Positions 8,166-17,018 of a stretch of 64,000 nucleotides of DNA are shown piece by piece. Origin of the DNA: Microbispora siamensis (GTDB lineage Bacteria > Actinomycetota > Actinomycetes > Streptosporangiales > Streptosporangiaceae); contig NZ_BOOF01000012.1 of the NCBI RefSeq assembly GCF_016863095.1, positions 124,001 to 188,000 on the forward strand. The letters are read 5' to 3'. The translations under genes were made by a program, and so were the position numbers. Position 1 is the first letter of the stretch. The number at the start of each line of letters is the position of its first letter. Under the pieces are notes generated by a model. The model made no database searches, was not told the origin of the DNA, and saw nothing but the letters and a program-made list of their open reading frames with translations.

Positions 8166-8308
8166 GCGGTGATCGTAAACCCCGCCCCACGGGACAGTCA
8201 GCCCCATCCGCCGCTCTCGGTGGCGCTCCACCCGTGCCGGATAGGGCCTTCGTTCCTGCCGGCCCGCGAGGAGACCTCCGGATGAGGGGCCCGCGTCCCG
8301 CGCCCACG

Positions 8309-8355
8309 GGGGAGGCCGGCATCGGGAGTCCTCTGCTCCCGATCCCGGCCTCCCC
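8309..8355. terminator. Very strong terminator hairpin
   Basis: A 20-bp stem with a single mismatch (8309-8328 with 8336-8355) and a 7-base loop lies just downstream of the stop of the DUF4832 gene on the minus strand. It ends that transcript before the L7/L12-like gene. Confidence 0.8.
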
Positions 8356-8404
8356 TGCGCCTCACTGGAACCTGCGCCTCACTGGAACCTGTGCCTCACT
8401 GGAA
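8354..8404. repeat. Three tandem 17-bp repeats across a stop codon
   Basis: The unit CCTGCGCCTCACTGGAA is present at 8354-8370 and 8371-8387, and with one change at 8388-8404. The third copy holds the last codons (Phe, Gln) and the TGA of the DUF4832 gene, so the stop has been copied twice into the trailer. It looks like replication slippage. Confidence 0.9.
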
Positions 8405-10732
8405 CGAGATGGAGTCGATGGTGATGGTGCTGCTGCCGCCGTACCAGAAGCCCATCGCGAACTGCCCGGGGGAGGCGCGGTTGACGCCGTTCGCGGACAT
8501 CGGGATCTTGATGTCCTGGTACGCCGTCGTGATCGCCGGGTGGCCGCCGCCGTCGAGCGTGAAGTCGCCGAAGACCTTGGTCACCCCGCCGAGGCCGACG
8601 TTGAAGTGGGCCTGCTCGCCTCCCGTCGCGCCCTTGATGCGGATGACGAGATAGGTGTACGCGGACAGGTCGGTGTTCACGTCGCTGCCGAACCAGCCGC
8701 AGTTGTCGTACCGCAGGCTGAGCGCCCCGCCGGACACGGCGCCGGAGCCGCCGCCGTTGAGGAAGCAGTTGCCCCCGGTCCATTTGCCGAGGTCGTTGCG
8801 CGCGGCGGACGGGTACGCGGGGTCGCCGTCGAAGTCGTCCAGCACGAGGCCCGCGGTCGATGACGGGAGGGTGACGACGGTGACGGGCGCCGACGCGGCG
8901 GAGGTGTTGCCCGCGGCGTCGTACGCCTTCACGGTGTAGGTGTAGGAGGTCGCGGGGTTCAGTCCGGTGTCGGTGAAGGACGTCGACTGGGAGGTCCCGG
9001 CCTCGGTGGAGCCGCGGTAGATCCGGTATCCGGCCACGCCGACGTTGTCGGTGGACGCCGTCCAGGACAGCGTGACCGAGTTCGCGGTGCGCGACGGGGA
9101 GGCCAGCCCGGTGGGCGCGCTGGGCGCCGTGGTGTCCTGCCCGCCGCCGGTGCCGACGGTGACCGCGCCGAGGCCGAGCCAGCCGTCGGCGCCCTGGGTG
9201 GCGTTGGCGAAGCGCAGCTTCTTGGCGTTCGCGGAGACGGCTTCCAGCGGGTTCTTCACCCGCAGGACCCACTGGTAGCTCCCGCTGGGCACGCCGGACA
9301 GGTTCACCCCGGTCTGGAAGTACTGCGGGTAGCCGTAGTCCAGATAGGCAGGGTCCGGCCCCTTGCCCCAGTCGGGGAACGCGCGGATCTTGAGCGGCAT
9401 GACCGTGCGGAGGTCCCAGGACGTGTCGAAGGTCTTGACCACGGTCCCGGCGCCGTTCTTCAGGCCGAGGGTGACCGTCCACGGGTAGTAGAACGGCGCC
9501 ACGCCGTTGTTGCGGATCCGCACGCCCACGTTCGCGGTCCCGCTCGCCGTGTTGGTGAAGTAGGCGTTGTCGACGGTCAGGTCGTAGCCCATGAGCCGGA
9601 CGGCGGCCGCGACGTTCGGGTCACCCGGCGCGTAGCTCTGGCTGCCTTCGTTGATCTTCCAGGTGGTGTGCTCCAGCTCGATGCAGGCCTTCATGTCGTC
9701 GACCTGCCCGGAGCCGCCGGGCCAGGAGGCGAACGCCGAGGACTGGATCTCGGGCCGGACCTCGCCACCCATCGAGTCGGTGATCCACTTGTTCTCCGCG
9801 CCCGCGTCGAGGGCCCGCTGGAGCTGGGCGTAGCCGGCCCCGCCGAGCGACCGCGGCAGCGTGACGCCGGCCAGAGGCGAGCCTTCCCGGTAGCAGAAGG
9901 AGTCGTCGTGGTATCCGATGTCCCGGTTGGTGGCCGCGCCCGCCGCCGAGTCGGGGTAGCGGATCTCCAGCTTGGTCTTGGCGAACGCGTTGTCGTACGC
10001 CTGGACGATCTGCGCGGCGTGCGCGTCGGTCGGCATGAAGTTCGGGTAGGTGTCGCCGCTGGTGTCGGTGTCGAACGGCCAGGTGTGCCACTCGCCCCAC
10101 AGCCCGATCAGGCCCAGGTGGATGAACCCGATGCGCGGGTCGCCGTCGTACCGGGCGCCGAACGCCGCGATGAAGTCCTTCAGCGCGCCGAGCAGGTAGG
10201 GGCTGTCGTAGTCCGGGCTGGTGGTGCCCCAGAAGGTGTTGGTCCGGTAGGTGACGTGCCCGTCGAAGCAGTGGGGGATGGCGTTGCCGGGATGGCTTCC
10301 GCTGCCGCCGGGATACTCCAGGTAGAACCGCACGGCCGCCTGGTTGCCGTACGAGGCGATCTCGTTCAGCGCGTTGTCGAGGATCGACCAGTTGTACTTC
10401 GAGCAGTCGGCCGGGTCGGTCATCACCTCCGACAGGCCGAAGTAGCTCCACATGAGGGAGTGCGGGTAGCCGGTGTTCTCGTCGCTGCCCGGCCAGTAGA
10501 AGCGGGCGAACCCCTTGAGCGGGTTGTCCAGCGGCGCGGGCGCGGACGCTAGCGGATGCGCCTGCAGCGACGGGTCGGGTGAGGCGGGAGCCGGGGGCCG
10601 GAGCGGCGCCCCGGCCGCGACCGGCGCGAACGCCCGCGCCTGAGCGGCCGGCATCAGGGCCGTCGACAGGGCCAGCGCGACGGCGGCGAGGGCCGTGAGG
10701 GCCCGCCTCATCGGCAGGGCAAGGGCAGGCAT
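8396..10732 (-). CDS. Large secreted DUF4874/DUF4832 protein with FN3 and carbohydrate-binding-like tail
   Basis: A 778-residue exported protein, probably a glycan-active enzyme or binder. ATG 10732 has GGAGG about 10 bases upstream. Residues 1-33 are a signal peptide (ending AAQARA). The N-terminal half reads NPLKGFARFYWPG, RFYLEYPGG and GFIHLGLIGLWGEWHT, typical of DUF4874, a TIM-barrel-like fold with a Glu-containing strand. DUF4832 follows (about residues 230-500). A fibronectin type III domain (about 530-617, TAPSAPTGL to VTVVTLP) links to a C-terminal beta-sandwich (about 630-778, VLDDFDG to DSISFQ) that resembles carbohydrate-binding modules. It is divergent from the sugar ABC operon, which suggests a shared substrate. 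No activity is proven for the family to my knowledge. Confidence 0.8.
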   Translation of the reverse strand: MPALALPMRRALTALAAVALALSTALMPAAQARAFAPVAAGAPLRPPAPASPDPSLQAHPLASAPAPLDNPLKGFARFYWPGSDENTGYPHSLMWSYFGLSEVMTDPADCSKYNWSILDNALNEIASYGNQAAVRFYLEYPGGSGSHPGNAIPHCFDGHVTYRTNTFWGTTSPDYDSPYLLGALKDFIAAFGARYDGDPRIGFIHLGLIGLWGEWHTWPFDTDTSGDTYPNFMPTDAHAAQIVQAYDNAFAKTKLEIRYPDSAAGAATNRDIGYHDDSFCYREGSPLAGVTLPRSLGGAGYAQLQRALDAGAENKWITDSMGGEVRPEIQSSAFASWPGGSGQVDDMKACIELEHTTWKINEGSQSYAPGDPNVAAAVRLMGYDLTVDNAYFTNTASGTANVGVRIRNNGVAPFYYPWTVTLGLKNGAGTVVKTFDTSWDLRTVMPLKIRAFPDWGKGPDPAYLDYGYPQYFQTGVNLSGVPSGSYQWVLRVKNPLEAVSANAKKLRFANATQGADGWLGLGAVTVGTGGGQDTTAPSAPTGLASPSRTANSVTLSWTASTDNVGVAGYRIYRGSTEAGTSQSTSFTDTGLNPATSYTYTVKAYDAAGNTSAASAPVTVVTLPSSTAGLVLDDFDGDPAYPSAARNDLGKWTGGNCFLNGGGSGAVSGGALSLRYDNCGWFGSDVNTDLSAYTYLVIRIKGATGGEQAHFNVGLGGVTKVFGDFTLDGGGHPAITTAYQDIKIPMSANGVNRASPGQFAMGFWYGGSSTITIDSISFQ

Positions 10733-10865
10733 GGGTGAGGAACCTCCGGGATACGTTGGCGGCAGGAGCCTGAGGCGGGCCGGTGAAGACCCGTCACATG
10801 GGGGTTGACCTGGAACGGAAGGGTTCGGGGACGCTGCCGTACGCTCGCCAAGATATGAGGAGCTA

Positions 10866-10893
10866 TTGACAAACTTCCGATGCCTCACATCAT
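10866..10893 (+). promoter_or_regulatory. Candidate promoter of the sugar transport operon
   Basis: TTGACA at 10866-10871, a 16-base spacer and CATCAT at 10888-10893 fit a housekeeping promoter about 57 bases before the first permease start. Imperfect inverted arms GATATGAGG (10852-10860) and CCTCACATC (10883-10891) flank the -35 box and could be an operator. The region also serves the divergent DUF4832 gene. Confidence 0.5.
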
Positions 10894-10949
10894 TATTCGG
10901 GAGTCACCACGTGACAAGAGGGCAATTTCACCGATCGCCGAGGACGATG

Positions 10950-11900
10950 ATGAAAACGATGCGGGCCGAGGAACGGTCGCAGGTCGCCGAGCCGAGCGAT
11001 ACCGGCGCACCCGGGCGAGAACGGGCCCGGCCGCGTGACGACCGCCGGGCGGCGTGGCTGTTCCTGATCCCCGCGCTCACCGGCTTCGTGGTCTTCTTCG
11101 GCTATCCGACCGTCCGGGGGTTCTGGTACTCCCTGACCGACTACAACCTGCTCAGCGCCCCCGCGTTCGTCGGCGGGGACAACTACGCCCAGCTCGTGCG
11201 CGATCCGCAGTTCTGGCACTCGCTCGCGGTCACCGTGTACTACGTCGTGCTCAACATCGGCTCGCAGATGCTGCTCGCGCTGGTCCTGGCCGCGCTCATG
11301 CACCGCCTCACCCGGTCGGTGATGCTCCGCGCGATGCTGCTGCTGCCGTGGCTGGTGCCGAACGTCACCGTCGGCCTGATCTGGATCTGGCTGCTCGACG
11401 CCGACCTCGGCTTCGTCAACCACCTGCTCAAGGCGCTCGATCTCGGCACGGTCGGCTTCTTCGTCTCACCCGACTGGGCCATGCCGACGATCGCGATGGT
11501 CAACACCTGGGCGTACACCGGCTACACCGCGCTCCTGCTGTACGCCGGCATGCTGCAGATCCCAGGGCACCTGTACGAGAGCGCCGCCCTCGACGGCGCC
11601 GGCGAGCTGCGGATGTTCCGCTCGATCACCCTGCCGATGCTGCGGCCCGTCCTCGCCCTGGTGCTGGTGGTGTCGCTGATCGGCTCGTTCCAGATCTTCG
11701 ACACGGTCGCGGTGGCGTCCAAGGGCAGCGGAGCCGGCAGCGCGATCAGGGTCATCTACTACTTCATCTACCAGCAGGCCTTCCAGTACTTCCACATGGG
11801 CTACGCCTCGGCGGCGGCACTCGCGCTCGCGCTCGTCCTCGGCGTGCTCACGGTCGTGCAGATGCGGCTGCTGCGGGCGTCCCGCTCGGACCTGGCCTGA
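10950..11900 (+). CDS. Sugar ABC transporter permease (CUT1, MalF-like)
   Basis: First inner-membrane subunit of a carbohydrate importer, 316 residues. ATG 10950 is preferred because GAGGA lies 5 bases upstream; ATG 10947 is too close to it. After a charged cytoplasmic N-terminus there are six predicted membrane helices, the first being AWLFLIPALTGFVVFFGYPTV. The EAA loop that docks the ATPase is ESAALDGAGELRMFRSITLPMLRP (about residues 205-228). It is followed 12 bases later by the second permease. There is no ATPase in the operon, as in other actinomycete CUT1 systems that use the shared MsiK ATPase. Confidence 0.93.
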   Translation: MKTMRAEERSQVAEPSDTGAPGRERARPRDDRRAAWLFLIPALTGFVVFFGYPTVRGFWYSLTDYNLLSAPAFVGGDNYAQLVRDPQFWHSLAVTVYYVVLNIGSQMLLALVLAALMHRLTRSVMLRAMLLLPWLVPNVTVGLIWIWLLDADLGFVNHLLKALDLGTVGFFVSPDWAMPTIAMVNTWAYTGYTALLLYAGMLQIPGHLYESAALDGAGELRMFRSITLPMLRPVLALVLVVSLIGSFQIFDTVAVASKGSGAGSAIRVIYYFIYQQAFQYFHMGYASAAALALALVLGVLTVVQMRLLRASRSDLA

Positions 11901-11912
11901 GGAGGCGACACG

Positions 11913-12794
11913 TTGCGGCGCAACTCGAAGATCGGCCGGCTGCCGGCCTGGGCAATCCTGGCCGTGGCCCTCGTGCTCACCCTGTTCCCCTTCTACTGGA
12001 TGGTCCGTACGGCCCTCACCCCGGCCGCCGACCTCTACGCCGACAGCGGCGCCCTGTTCCCGCGGCACCCGACGACGGTGAACTTCCTGCGCATCCTCGG
12101 GCTCACCAGCCAGGAGGAGGCCCGCGCGGCGGGCGGCTCGGGCGCGCGGCTCGACTTCGCCCGCTACCTGCTCAACTCGGTCGTCTACAGCGGCCTGATC
12201 GCGACGCTGCAGACCTTCTTCTGCGCCATGGCCGGGTACGCGTTCGCCCGGCTGCGCTTCCCCGGGCGGGAGGTCGTCTTCGGCGTCATGATCGCCGCGC
12301 TCATGGTGCCGCCGATCTTCACGCTGCTGCCCAACTTCGTGCTGGTGAAGAACCTCGACCTGGTCGGCACCTTCGCCGGGATGGTGGCCCCGACGATCCT
12401 GATGACCCCGTTCGCCGTCTTCTTCCTGCGGCAGTTCTTCCTGTCCATCCCGCGCGAGGTGGAGGAGGCGGCCCGGCTGGACGGCAACGGCCCCTGGGGC
12501 GTGTTCTGGCGCATCGTGCTGCCGATGAGCCGCGGGCCGCTGATCACCATCGGGCTCACCACCACCGTGTGGGCGTGGAAGGACTACCTGTGGCCGCTGC
12601 TGGTCGGGCGCGAGGAGCAGACCCGCGTCCTCACCGTCGCGCTCGGCGTCTTCCTGCAGCAGTCGCCCAACACCCGCCCGGACTGGACCGGGCTCATGGC
12701 CGGGTCGACCCTCTCGGTCCTGCCGGTCCTGCTCCTGCTGGTCTTCCTCGGCCGGCGGCTGGTCCAGTCGCTCAACTTCTCCGGGATCAAATAA
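11913..12794 (+). CDS. Sugar ABC transporter permease (CUT1, MalG-like)
   Basis: Second permease subunit, 293 residues. The start is TTG 11913, supported by GAGGAGG at about 11900-11906; there is no better ATG. Six membrane helices are predicted, beginning WAILAVALVLTLFPFYWMV. The EAA loop is EEAARLDGNGPWGVFWRIVLPMSRGP. The C-terminus ends in a short helix, VQSLNFSGIK, common in MalG-type proteins. It forms the channel together with the preceding gene product. Confidence 0.93.
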   Translation: MRRNSKIGRLPAWAILAVALVLTLFPFYWMVRTALTPAADLYADSGALFPRHPTTVNFLRILGLTSQEEARAAGGSGARLDFARYLLNSVVYSGLIATLQTFFCAMAGYAFARLRFPGREVVFGVMIAALMVPPIFTLLPNFVLVKNLDLVGTFAGMVAPTILMTPFAVFFLRQFFLSIPREVEEAARLDGNGPWGVFWRIVLPMSRGPLITIGLTTTVWAWKDYLWPLLVGREEQTRVLTVALGVFLQQSPNTRPDWTGLMAGSTLSVLPVLLLLVFLGRRLVQSLNFSGIK

Positions 12795-12820
12795 CCCCCC
12801 TGCAAGAGAGGCACCAACCC

Positions 12821-14185
12821 ATGAACACCACCAAGCGGGCAGGCACGGCGCTGCTGTCGCTGGCACTCGCCGGAACGCTCGCCGCCTGCGGGTCCGGCGG
12901 CGGCCAGGCGCAGGACGACGCGGCCGGCGGCAACGTCACGATCGACTACTGGCTCTGGGACGACAACCAGCAGGCGTCCTACCAGGCCTGCGCCGACGCC
13001 TTCCACACGGCCAACCCGAACATCACCGTCAAGATCACCCAGACGGCGTGGGACCAGTACTGGCAGAACCTCACCACCCAGCTCGCCGCCGGCCAGGCCC
13101 CGGACGTGTGGACCGACCACGTCTCCTACTACCCCCAGTTCGTCTCCAGCGGGCAGATCCTCGACATCCAGCCGTACGTCACCCGCGACAAGGTGGACCT
13201 GACCCAGTACCAGGACGGCCTGCCCGACCTGTGGGTGAAGGACGGCAAGCGGTTCGGCCTGCCCAAGGACTGGGACACCGAGGCGCTCGTCTACAACAGC
13301 GCCATGCTCGCCGACCAGGGGATCAAGCCGGACGAGATGGCGAACCTCACCTGGAACCCCGCCGACGGCGGCACCCTCCAGCAGGTCATCGCCAAGCTCA
13401 CCGTCGATGAGAAGGGGCACAACGGCCTCGACCCGGCGTTCGACAAGAACCACGTCAAGGTGTACGGCTTCCTGCCGGAATGGGCCGACGGGTCGCAAGG
13501 CCAGAACGGCTGGGGCGACCTGGCCGTGGCCAACGGGTGGACGTACCTGGACAAGAACCCCTGGGGAACGCACTACAAATACGACGACCCCAAGCTCGCC
13601 GAGACCATCGACTGGTTCAAGCAACTCATCGACAAGGGCTACGCGCCGAAGTTCGACAAGCAGTCCACCCTCGGCCGCGACGCGGTGATGACCGCGGGCA
13701 AGGGCGCGATGACCTTCGCCGGATCGTGGACCATCAACACCTACCTCGGCCCCGACGCCAAGCAGAAGTTCGCCCTCGCCCCGGTGCCCGTCGGCCCGGC
13801 CGGCACGCGCACGACCGCCATCAACGGCCTGTCGGACGCGATCTTCGCCGGCACCCCGCACAAGGAGGAGGCCTGGAAGTGGGTGAAGTTCCTCGGCTCG
13901 GCCGACTGCCAGAACATCGTCGCCGGCAACGCCGTCGTCTTCCCCGCGATCAAGACGGCCAGCGGCAAAGCCGCGGCCGCCCACCAGGCCAAGGGACGTG
14001 ACGTGCACGCCTACCTCGACCCGACCAAGACGCCGGGCGGCACCTTCCTGCTGCCCATCACCGACCACGGCAACGAGGTGAGCCAGATCGTGCAGGACGC
14101 CATCCAGTCGGTCATCCTCGGCCAGGCCGGCGCCGCGGACGCACTGAAGAAGGCCAACGACCAGGTCAACGCGCTGTTCACCTGA
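12821..14185 (+). CDS. Sugar-binding lipoprotein of the ABC transporter
   Basis: Extracellular solute-binding protein family 1, 454 residues, delivering the sugar to the permeases. The lipobox LAGTLAAC places the lipid-modified cysteine at residue 23, followed by a Gly/Ser/Gln linker. Mature protein features include VTIDYWLWDDNQQ, LAAGQAPDVWTD and KGAMTFAGSWTINTYLG, typical of CUT1 binding proteins. It lies between the permeases and the alpha-galactosidase, so a galactoside is the most reasonable ligand; this is inferred from context. Confidence 0.93.
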   Translation: MNTTKRAGTALLSLALAGTLAACGSGGGQAQDDAAGGNVTIDYWLWDDNQQASYQACADAFHTANPNITVKITQTAWDQYWQNLTTQLAAGQAPDVWTDHVSYYPQFVSSGQILDIQPYVTRDKVDLTQYQDGLPDLWVKDGKRFGLPKDWDTEALVYNSAMLADQGIKPDEMANLTWNPADGGTLQQVIAKLTVDEKGHNGLDPAFDKNHVKVYGFLPEWADGSQGQNGWGDLAVANGWTYLDKNPWGTHYKYDDPKLAETIDWFKQLIDKGYAPKFDKQSTLGRDAVMTAGKGAMTFAGSWTINTYLGPDAKQKFALAPVPVGPAGTRTTAINGLSDAIFAGTPHKEEAWKWVKFLGSADCQNIVAGNAVVFPAIKTASGKAAAAHQAKGRDVHAYLDPTKTPGGTFLLPITDHGNEVSQIVQDAIQSVILGQAGAADALKKANDQVNALFT

Positions 14186-14215
14186 GACCCCCGCACCAAC
14201 GGAAAAAGGAGCATC

Positions 14216-15712
14216 ATGCCGCTGCTCGTCGAGCTGGCAGGCCGTACCGTAGCCGTTGAGCCGACCGGCTCCGAGCCACCCCAGAAGATCGAGGGCGGGG
14301 TCGTGCTGCCGCCGGGCCGGGTGGCCGTGCTGCACGGCCTCGGCGACGCGTTGTTCTACCGGCACGGGCAGAACTCCTGGAGCCCGTGCGGCTGGCGGCG
14401 GCTGTCGGAGCCGCCGCTGCGCATCGCCGACCCGCGGCGCCGCGTCACCGCCGACGACCCCGCCTGGGACGACCCGTCCCGCCACCACTCCTCGGCCGTC
14501 GCCGCCCTGCAGGGCGACGACGGGCGGGTCCTGCTGCTCGGCGCGCTCGGCATCGGCACCCCGCGCCTGGCCGCCGACCACGACACGCTCGCCGGCTGGT
14601 ACGAAGACGACGGGGCGCCGTGGTTCCTCGCCTACGGCGAAGAGGAGGAGGTCTTCGGCGCCTACACCCGCGCGCTCGCCGACCGGCTCGGCAGCCGCGA
14701 CCGGCGCGCCGGCAACGTCTGGTGCAGCTGGTACGCCTACTACGAGGGCATCACCGAGGCGGGCCTGGCCGAGGACATCGCCGCGCTGAAGGGGCTGCCC
14801 TTCGACGTGGTGCAGGTCGACGACGGCTGGGAGGAGATGGTCGGCGACTGGGAGCCGAACGCCAAGTTCCCGTCCGGGATGCGCGCGCTCGCCGGCCGGA
14901 TCGCCGACGCCGGGATGACACCGGGGCTGTGGCTGGCGCCGTTCATCGTCCTGCCGGGCTCGCGCACCGCCCGCGAGCGGCCCGAACTGCTGCTGCGCGA
15001 CGAACGGGGCGAACCCGTGGTCGCCGGCTACAACTGGGGGAGCGGCTACTGGGCGCTGGACCTGTCCCGCGCCGACGCGCTCGACCACGTGGAGCGGCTC
15101 ATCCGGCGGGTCGTGCACGAGTGGGGCTTCGGCTACCTCAAGCTCGACTTCGTCAACGCCGGCGCCGCCCCCGGAGTACGGAAGGACGGCATCGGGCGCG
15201 AGCAGGCCTACCGGCAGGCGCTGGAGCTGATCAGGCAGACCGCGGGACAGGAGGTGTACCTGCTGGGGAGCGGCGCGATCCTGCTGCCCTCGCTCGGCCT
15301 GCTCGACGGGCTGCGCAGCGGGCCGGACGTGGCGCCGATGTGGCAGAACTACGCCAGCGACGACCCGTCCGACGCGATGGCGCGCAACGCCGTGGTCAAC
15401 ACGCTGCACCGGCTGTGGCACGCGTCGCTGGCCGAGGTCGACCCCGACGTCGTCTACTTCCGCAGCCGCCTCAACCTGCTCACCGACCAGCAGCTCGGCT
15501 GGCTGCGCGACCTGGCCACGGTGTGCGGCTTCCGCGCGGTGTCCGACCCGCCGGGGTGGCTGCGCGCGGAGGAGCTGGCGGACATGACGGCGTACCTGTC
15601 GGCCCGCCCCGCCGTCGAACGCAAGGGCCGCTACGTGTTCGCCGTCGACGGGCGCGAGGTGGACTTCGGCCCCGCCGTCCAACCCGGCGGCCAGTTGTAT
15701 CCGATCTCCTGA
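14216..15712 (+). CDS. Alpha-galactosidase (GH36)
   Basis: Cytoplasmic enzyme of 498 residues that would release terminal alpha-galactose from imported oligosaccharides (melibiose- or raffinose-like, or hemicellulose fragments). AAAGGAG precedes ATG 14216. An N-terminal beta-sandwich comes before the barrel. Family signatures are NVWCSWYAYYEGITE, FDVVQVDDGWEE, YLKLDF with the likely nucleophile Asp311, and LRSGPDV with the likely acid/base Asp371. It is shorter than the 700-residue GH36 group and resembles the compact clade. No signal peptide. Last gene of the transport operon. Confidence 0.88.
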   Translation: MPLLVELAGRTVAVEPTGSEPPQKIEGGVVLPPGRVAVLHGLGDALFYRHGQNSWSPCGWRRLSEPPLRIADPRRRVTADDPAWDDPSRHHSSAVAALQGDDGRVLLLGALGIGTPRLAADHDTLAGWYEDDGAPWFLAYGEEEEVFGAYTRALADRLGSRDRRAGNVWCSWYAYYEGITEAGLAEDIAALKGLPFDVVQVDDGWEEMVGDWEPNAKFPSGMRALAGRIADAGMTPGLWLAPFIVLPGSRTARERPELLLRDERGEPVVAGYNWGSGYWALDLSRADALDHVERLIRRVVHEWGFGYLKLDFVNAGAAPGVRKDGIGREQAYRQALELIRQTAGQEVYLLGSGAILLPSLGLLDGLRSGPDVAPMWQNYASDDPSDAMARNAVVNTLHRLWHASLAEVDPDVVYFRSRLNLLTDQQLGWLRDLATVCGFRAVSDPPGWLRAEELADMTAYLSARPAVERKGRYVFAVDGREVDFGPAVQPGGQLYPIS

Positions 15713-15722
15713 CTTCCCACTA

Positions 15723-15788
15723 CTCTTTTGTAAAGAGCGCAGCATTATTCCGCGCAGCATCATTCAGGGGATCGCATTCAGGGGATCG
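15723..15788. promoter_or_regulatory. Candidate operator and tandem repeats before the ROK gene
   Basis: CTCTTT and AAAGAG around TGT (15723-15737) form an AT-rich dyad in GC-rich DNA. Next come GCGCAGCATTATTC (15737-15750) and GCGCAGCATCATTC (15752-15765), then two perfect copies of CATTCAGGGGATCG (15761-15774 and 15775-15788). The last copy lies 12 bases before the ROK start. ROK repressors often bind AT-rich dyads near their own genes. Confidence 0.5.
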
Positions 15789-15799
15789 AGGGGGCGGCG

Positions 15800-16984
15800 G
15801 TGACGGAACAGGTCACGACCGGGACGCTGGTCACGACCGGGACGGACGTGACCCGGATGCGGGAGCTCAACGCGCTCAGCATCGTCCGGGCGCTGCGGGG
15901 CAACCCGCCGTCCACCGTCACCGAGCTGGCCACCCGCACCGGACTGTCCCGGCCCGGCACGGACGTCATCGTGCAGGGCCTGGTCGCCGACGGCTGGCTC
16001 ACCGTCGTGGAGCCCGACGGCAGCAGCGTCGTCGGGCGCCCCGCCCGCCGCTACCGGTTCAACGCCGGCGCCGGGCACGTGATCGGCGTCGACGTGGGCG
16101 CGCACAAGGTGCTGGCCATGCTCGCCGACCTCGACGGCACCGTCACCTGGACCACCCGGCTGCCGGTCGACCCCGGCGCCGACCCGGCCGCGCGGCTCGC
16201 CGTCGCCGACGCGGCCGTCGACGAGTGCCTGGCCGCGACCGGCCTGCGCCCGGAGGACATCTGGGCGATCACCGTCGGGGTGACCGGGCCGGTCGACGCC
16301 AGCGGCCGCACCACACTGTTCACACCGCTGCCCGGCTGGGCCAGCGTGAACCCGGCCGAGCACCTGGCCGCCCGCTTCTCCTGCCCCGTCCAGGTGGAGA
16401 ACGACTGCAAGCTGGCCGCGCTCGCCGAGCGCTGGCAGGGGGCGGCCCGCGACGCCGACGACATCGTCTACCTGCTGGCGGGCATGCGCACCGGCGCCGG
16501 ACTGATCATCGACGGCACGCTGCGCCGCGGCTACGGCGGCGCGGCCGGCGAGATCGGGGCGCTGCGCGCCGTCCGCTGGCTCACCGCGCCCTCCCACCTG
16601 GAGAACTGCGCCAGCCTGCCCGCCGGAATCGATACCGACGACGCCGCCGCCTGGGTGTTCAACGCCGCCCGCTCCGGAGACAAGGCGGCCAGGACCGCCG
16701 TCCGCCGCTACACCCGCGACCTCGCCGTCGGCACCGCCGCCCTGGTCCTCACCCTCGACCCGCAGGTCGTCGTCCTCGGCGGCGGCTTCTCCCGCTCCGC
16801 CGACCTCATCCTCGGCCCGCTGGCCCGCGAACTCGGCCGCACCTGCCTGCGCGTCCCCGAGATCCGCGCCTCCACCCTCGGCGCCGAGAGCGTCGCCCTG
16901 GGCGCGCTGCGCCTGGCTCTCGACGAGGTGGACGCCCGCCTGTTCGGCGTGGGCCTGCCCGCGCCGGTCGCCCCCCGTGCCTGA
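15800..16984 (+). CDS. ROK-family transcriptional regulator
   Basis: Repressor of the sugar locus by position, 394 residues from GTG 15800 with a G-rich site upstream. Residues about 15-75 form a winged helix (ELNALSIVRALRGNPPSTVTELATRTGLSRPGTDVIVQGLV). Residues about 85-385 form the ROK sugar-kinase-like domain, with DVGAHKVLAMLADLDG, VENDCKLAALAE and GYGGAAGEIGAL. The usual zinc motif after GEIGH (CxCGxxGC) is missing: it reads GALRAVRWLTAPSHLENCAS. The His that follows GEIG is Ala, so the protein cannot bind zinc in the standard way and is very unlikely to be a kinase. Confidence 0.92.
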   Translation: MTEQVTTGTLVTTGTDVTRMRELNALSIVRALRGNPPSTVTELATRTGLSRPGTDVIVQGLVADGWLTVVEPDGSSVVGRPARRYRFNAGAGHVIGVDVGAHKVLAMLADLDGTVTWTTRLPVDPGADPAARLAVADAAVDECLAATGLRPEDIWAITVGVTGPVDASGRTTLFTPLPGWASVNPAEHLAARFSCPVQVENDCKLAALAERWQGAARDADDIVYLLAGMRTGAGLIIDGTLRRGYGGAAGEIGALRAVRWLTAPSHLENCASLPAGIDTDDAAAWVFNAARSGDKAARTAVRRYTRDLAVGTAALVLTLDPQVVVLGGGFSRSADLILGPLARELGRTCLRVPEIRASTLGAESVALGALRLALDEVDARLFGVGLPAPVAPRA

Positions 16985-17018
16985 CCCCGGGGGCGATTCG
17001 GGAGCCCTCGCGGGTCAG
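16981..17018. terminator. Bidirectional hairpin between convergent genes
   Basis: CTGACCC (16981-16987) and GGGTCAG (17012-17018) are exact complements. Each arm contains the stop codon of one of the convergent ROK and methyltransferase genes. A smaller GGGC/GCCC stem is nested inside. Confidence 0.55.

Noticed and set aside
12584..15763. 1059-codon open frame on the minus strand opposite the transporter and alpha-galactosidase genes
   Set aside because: It is the mirror of three real plus-strand genes in GC-rich DNA; no family motif and no ribosome site.
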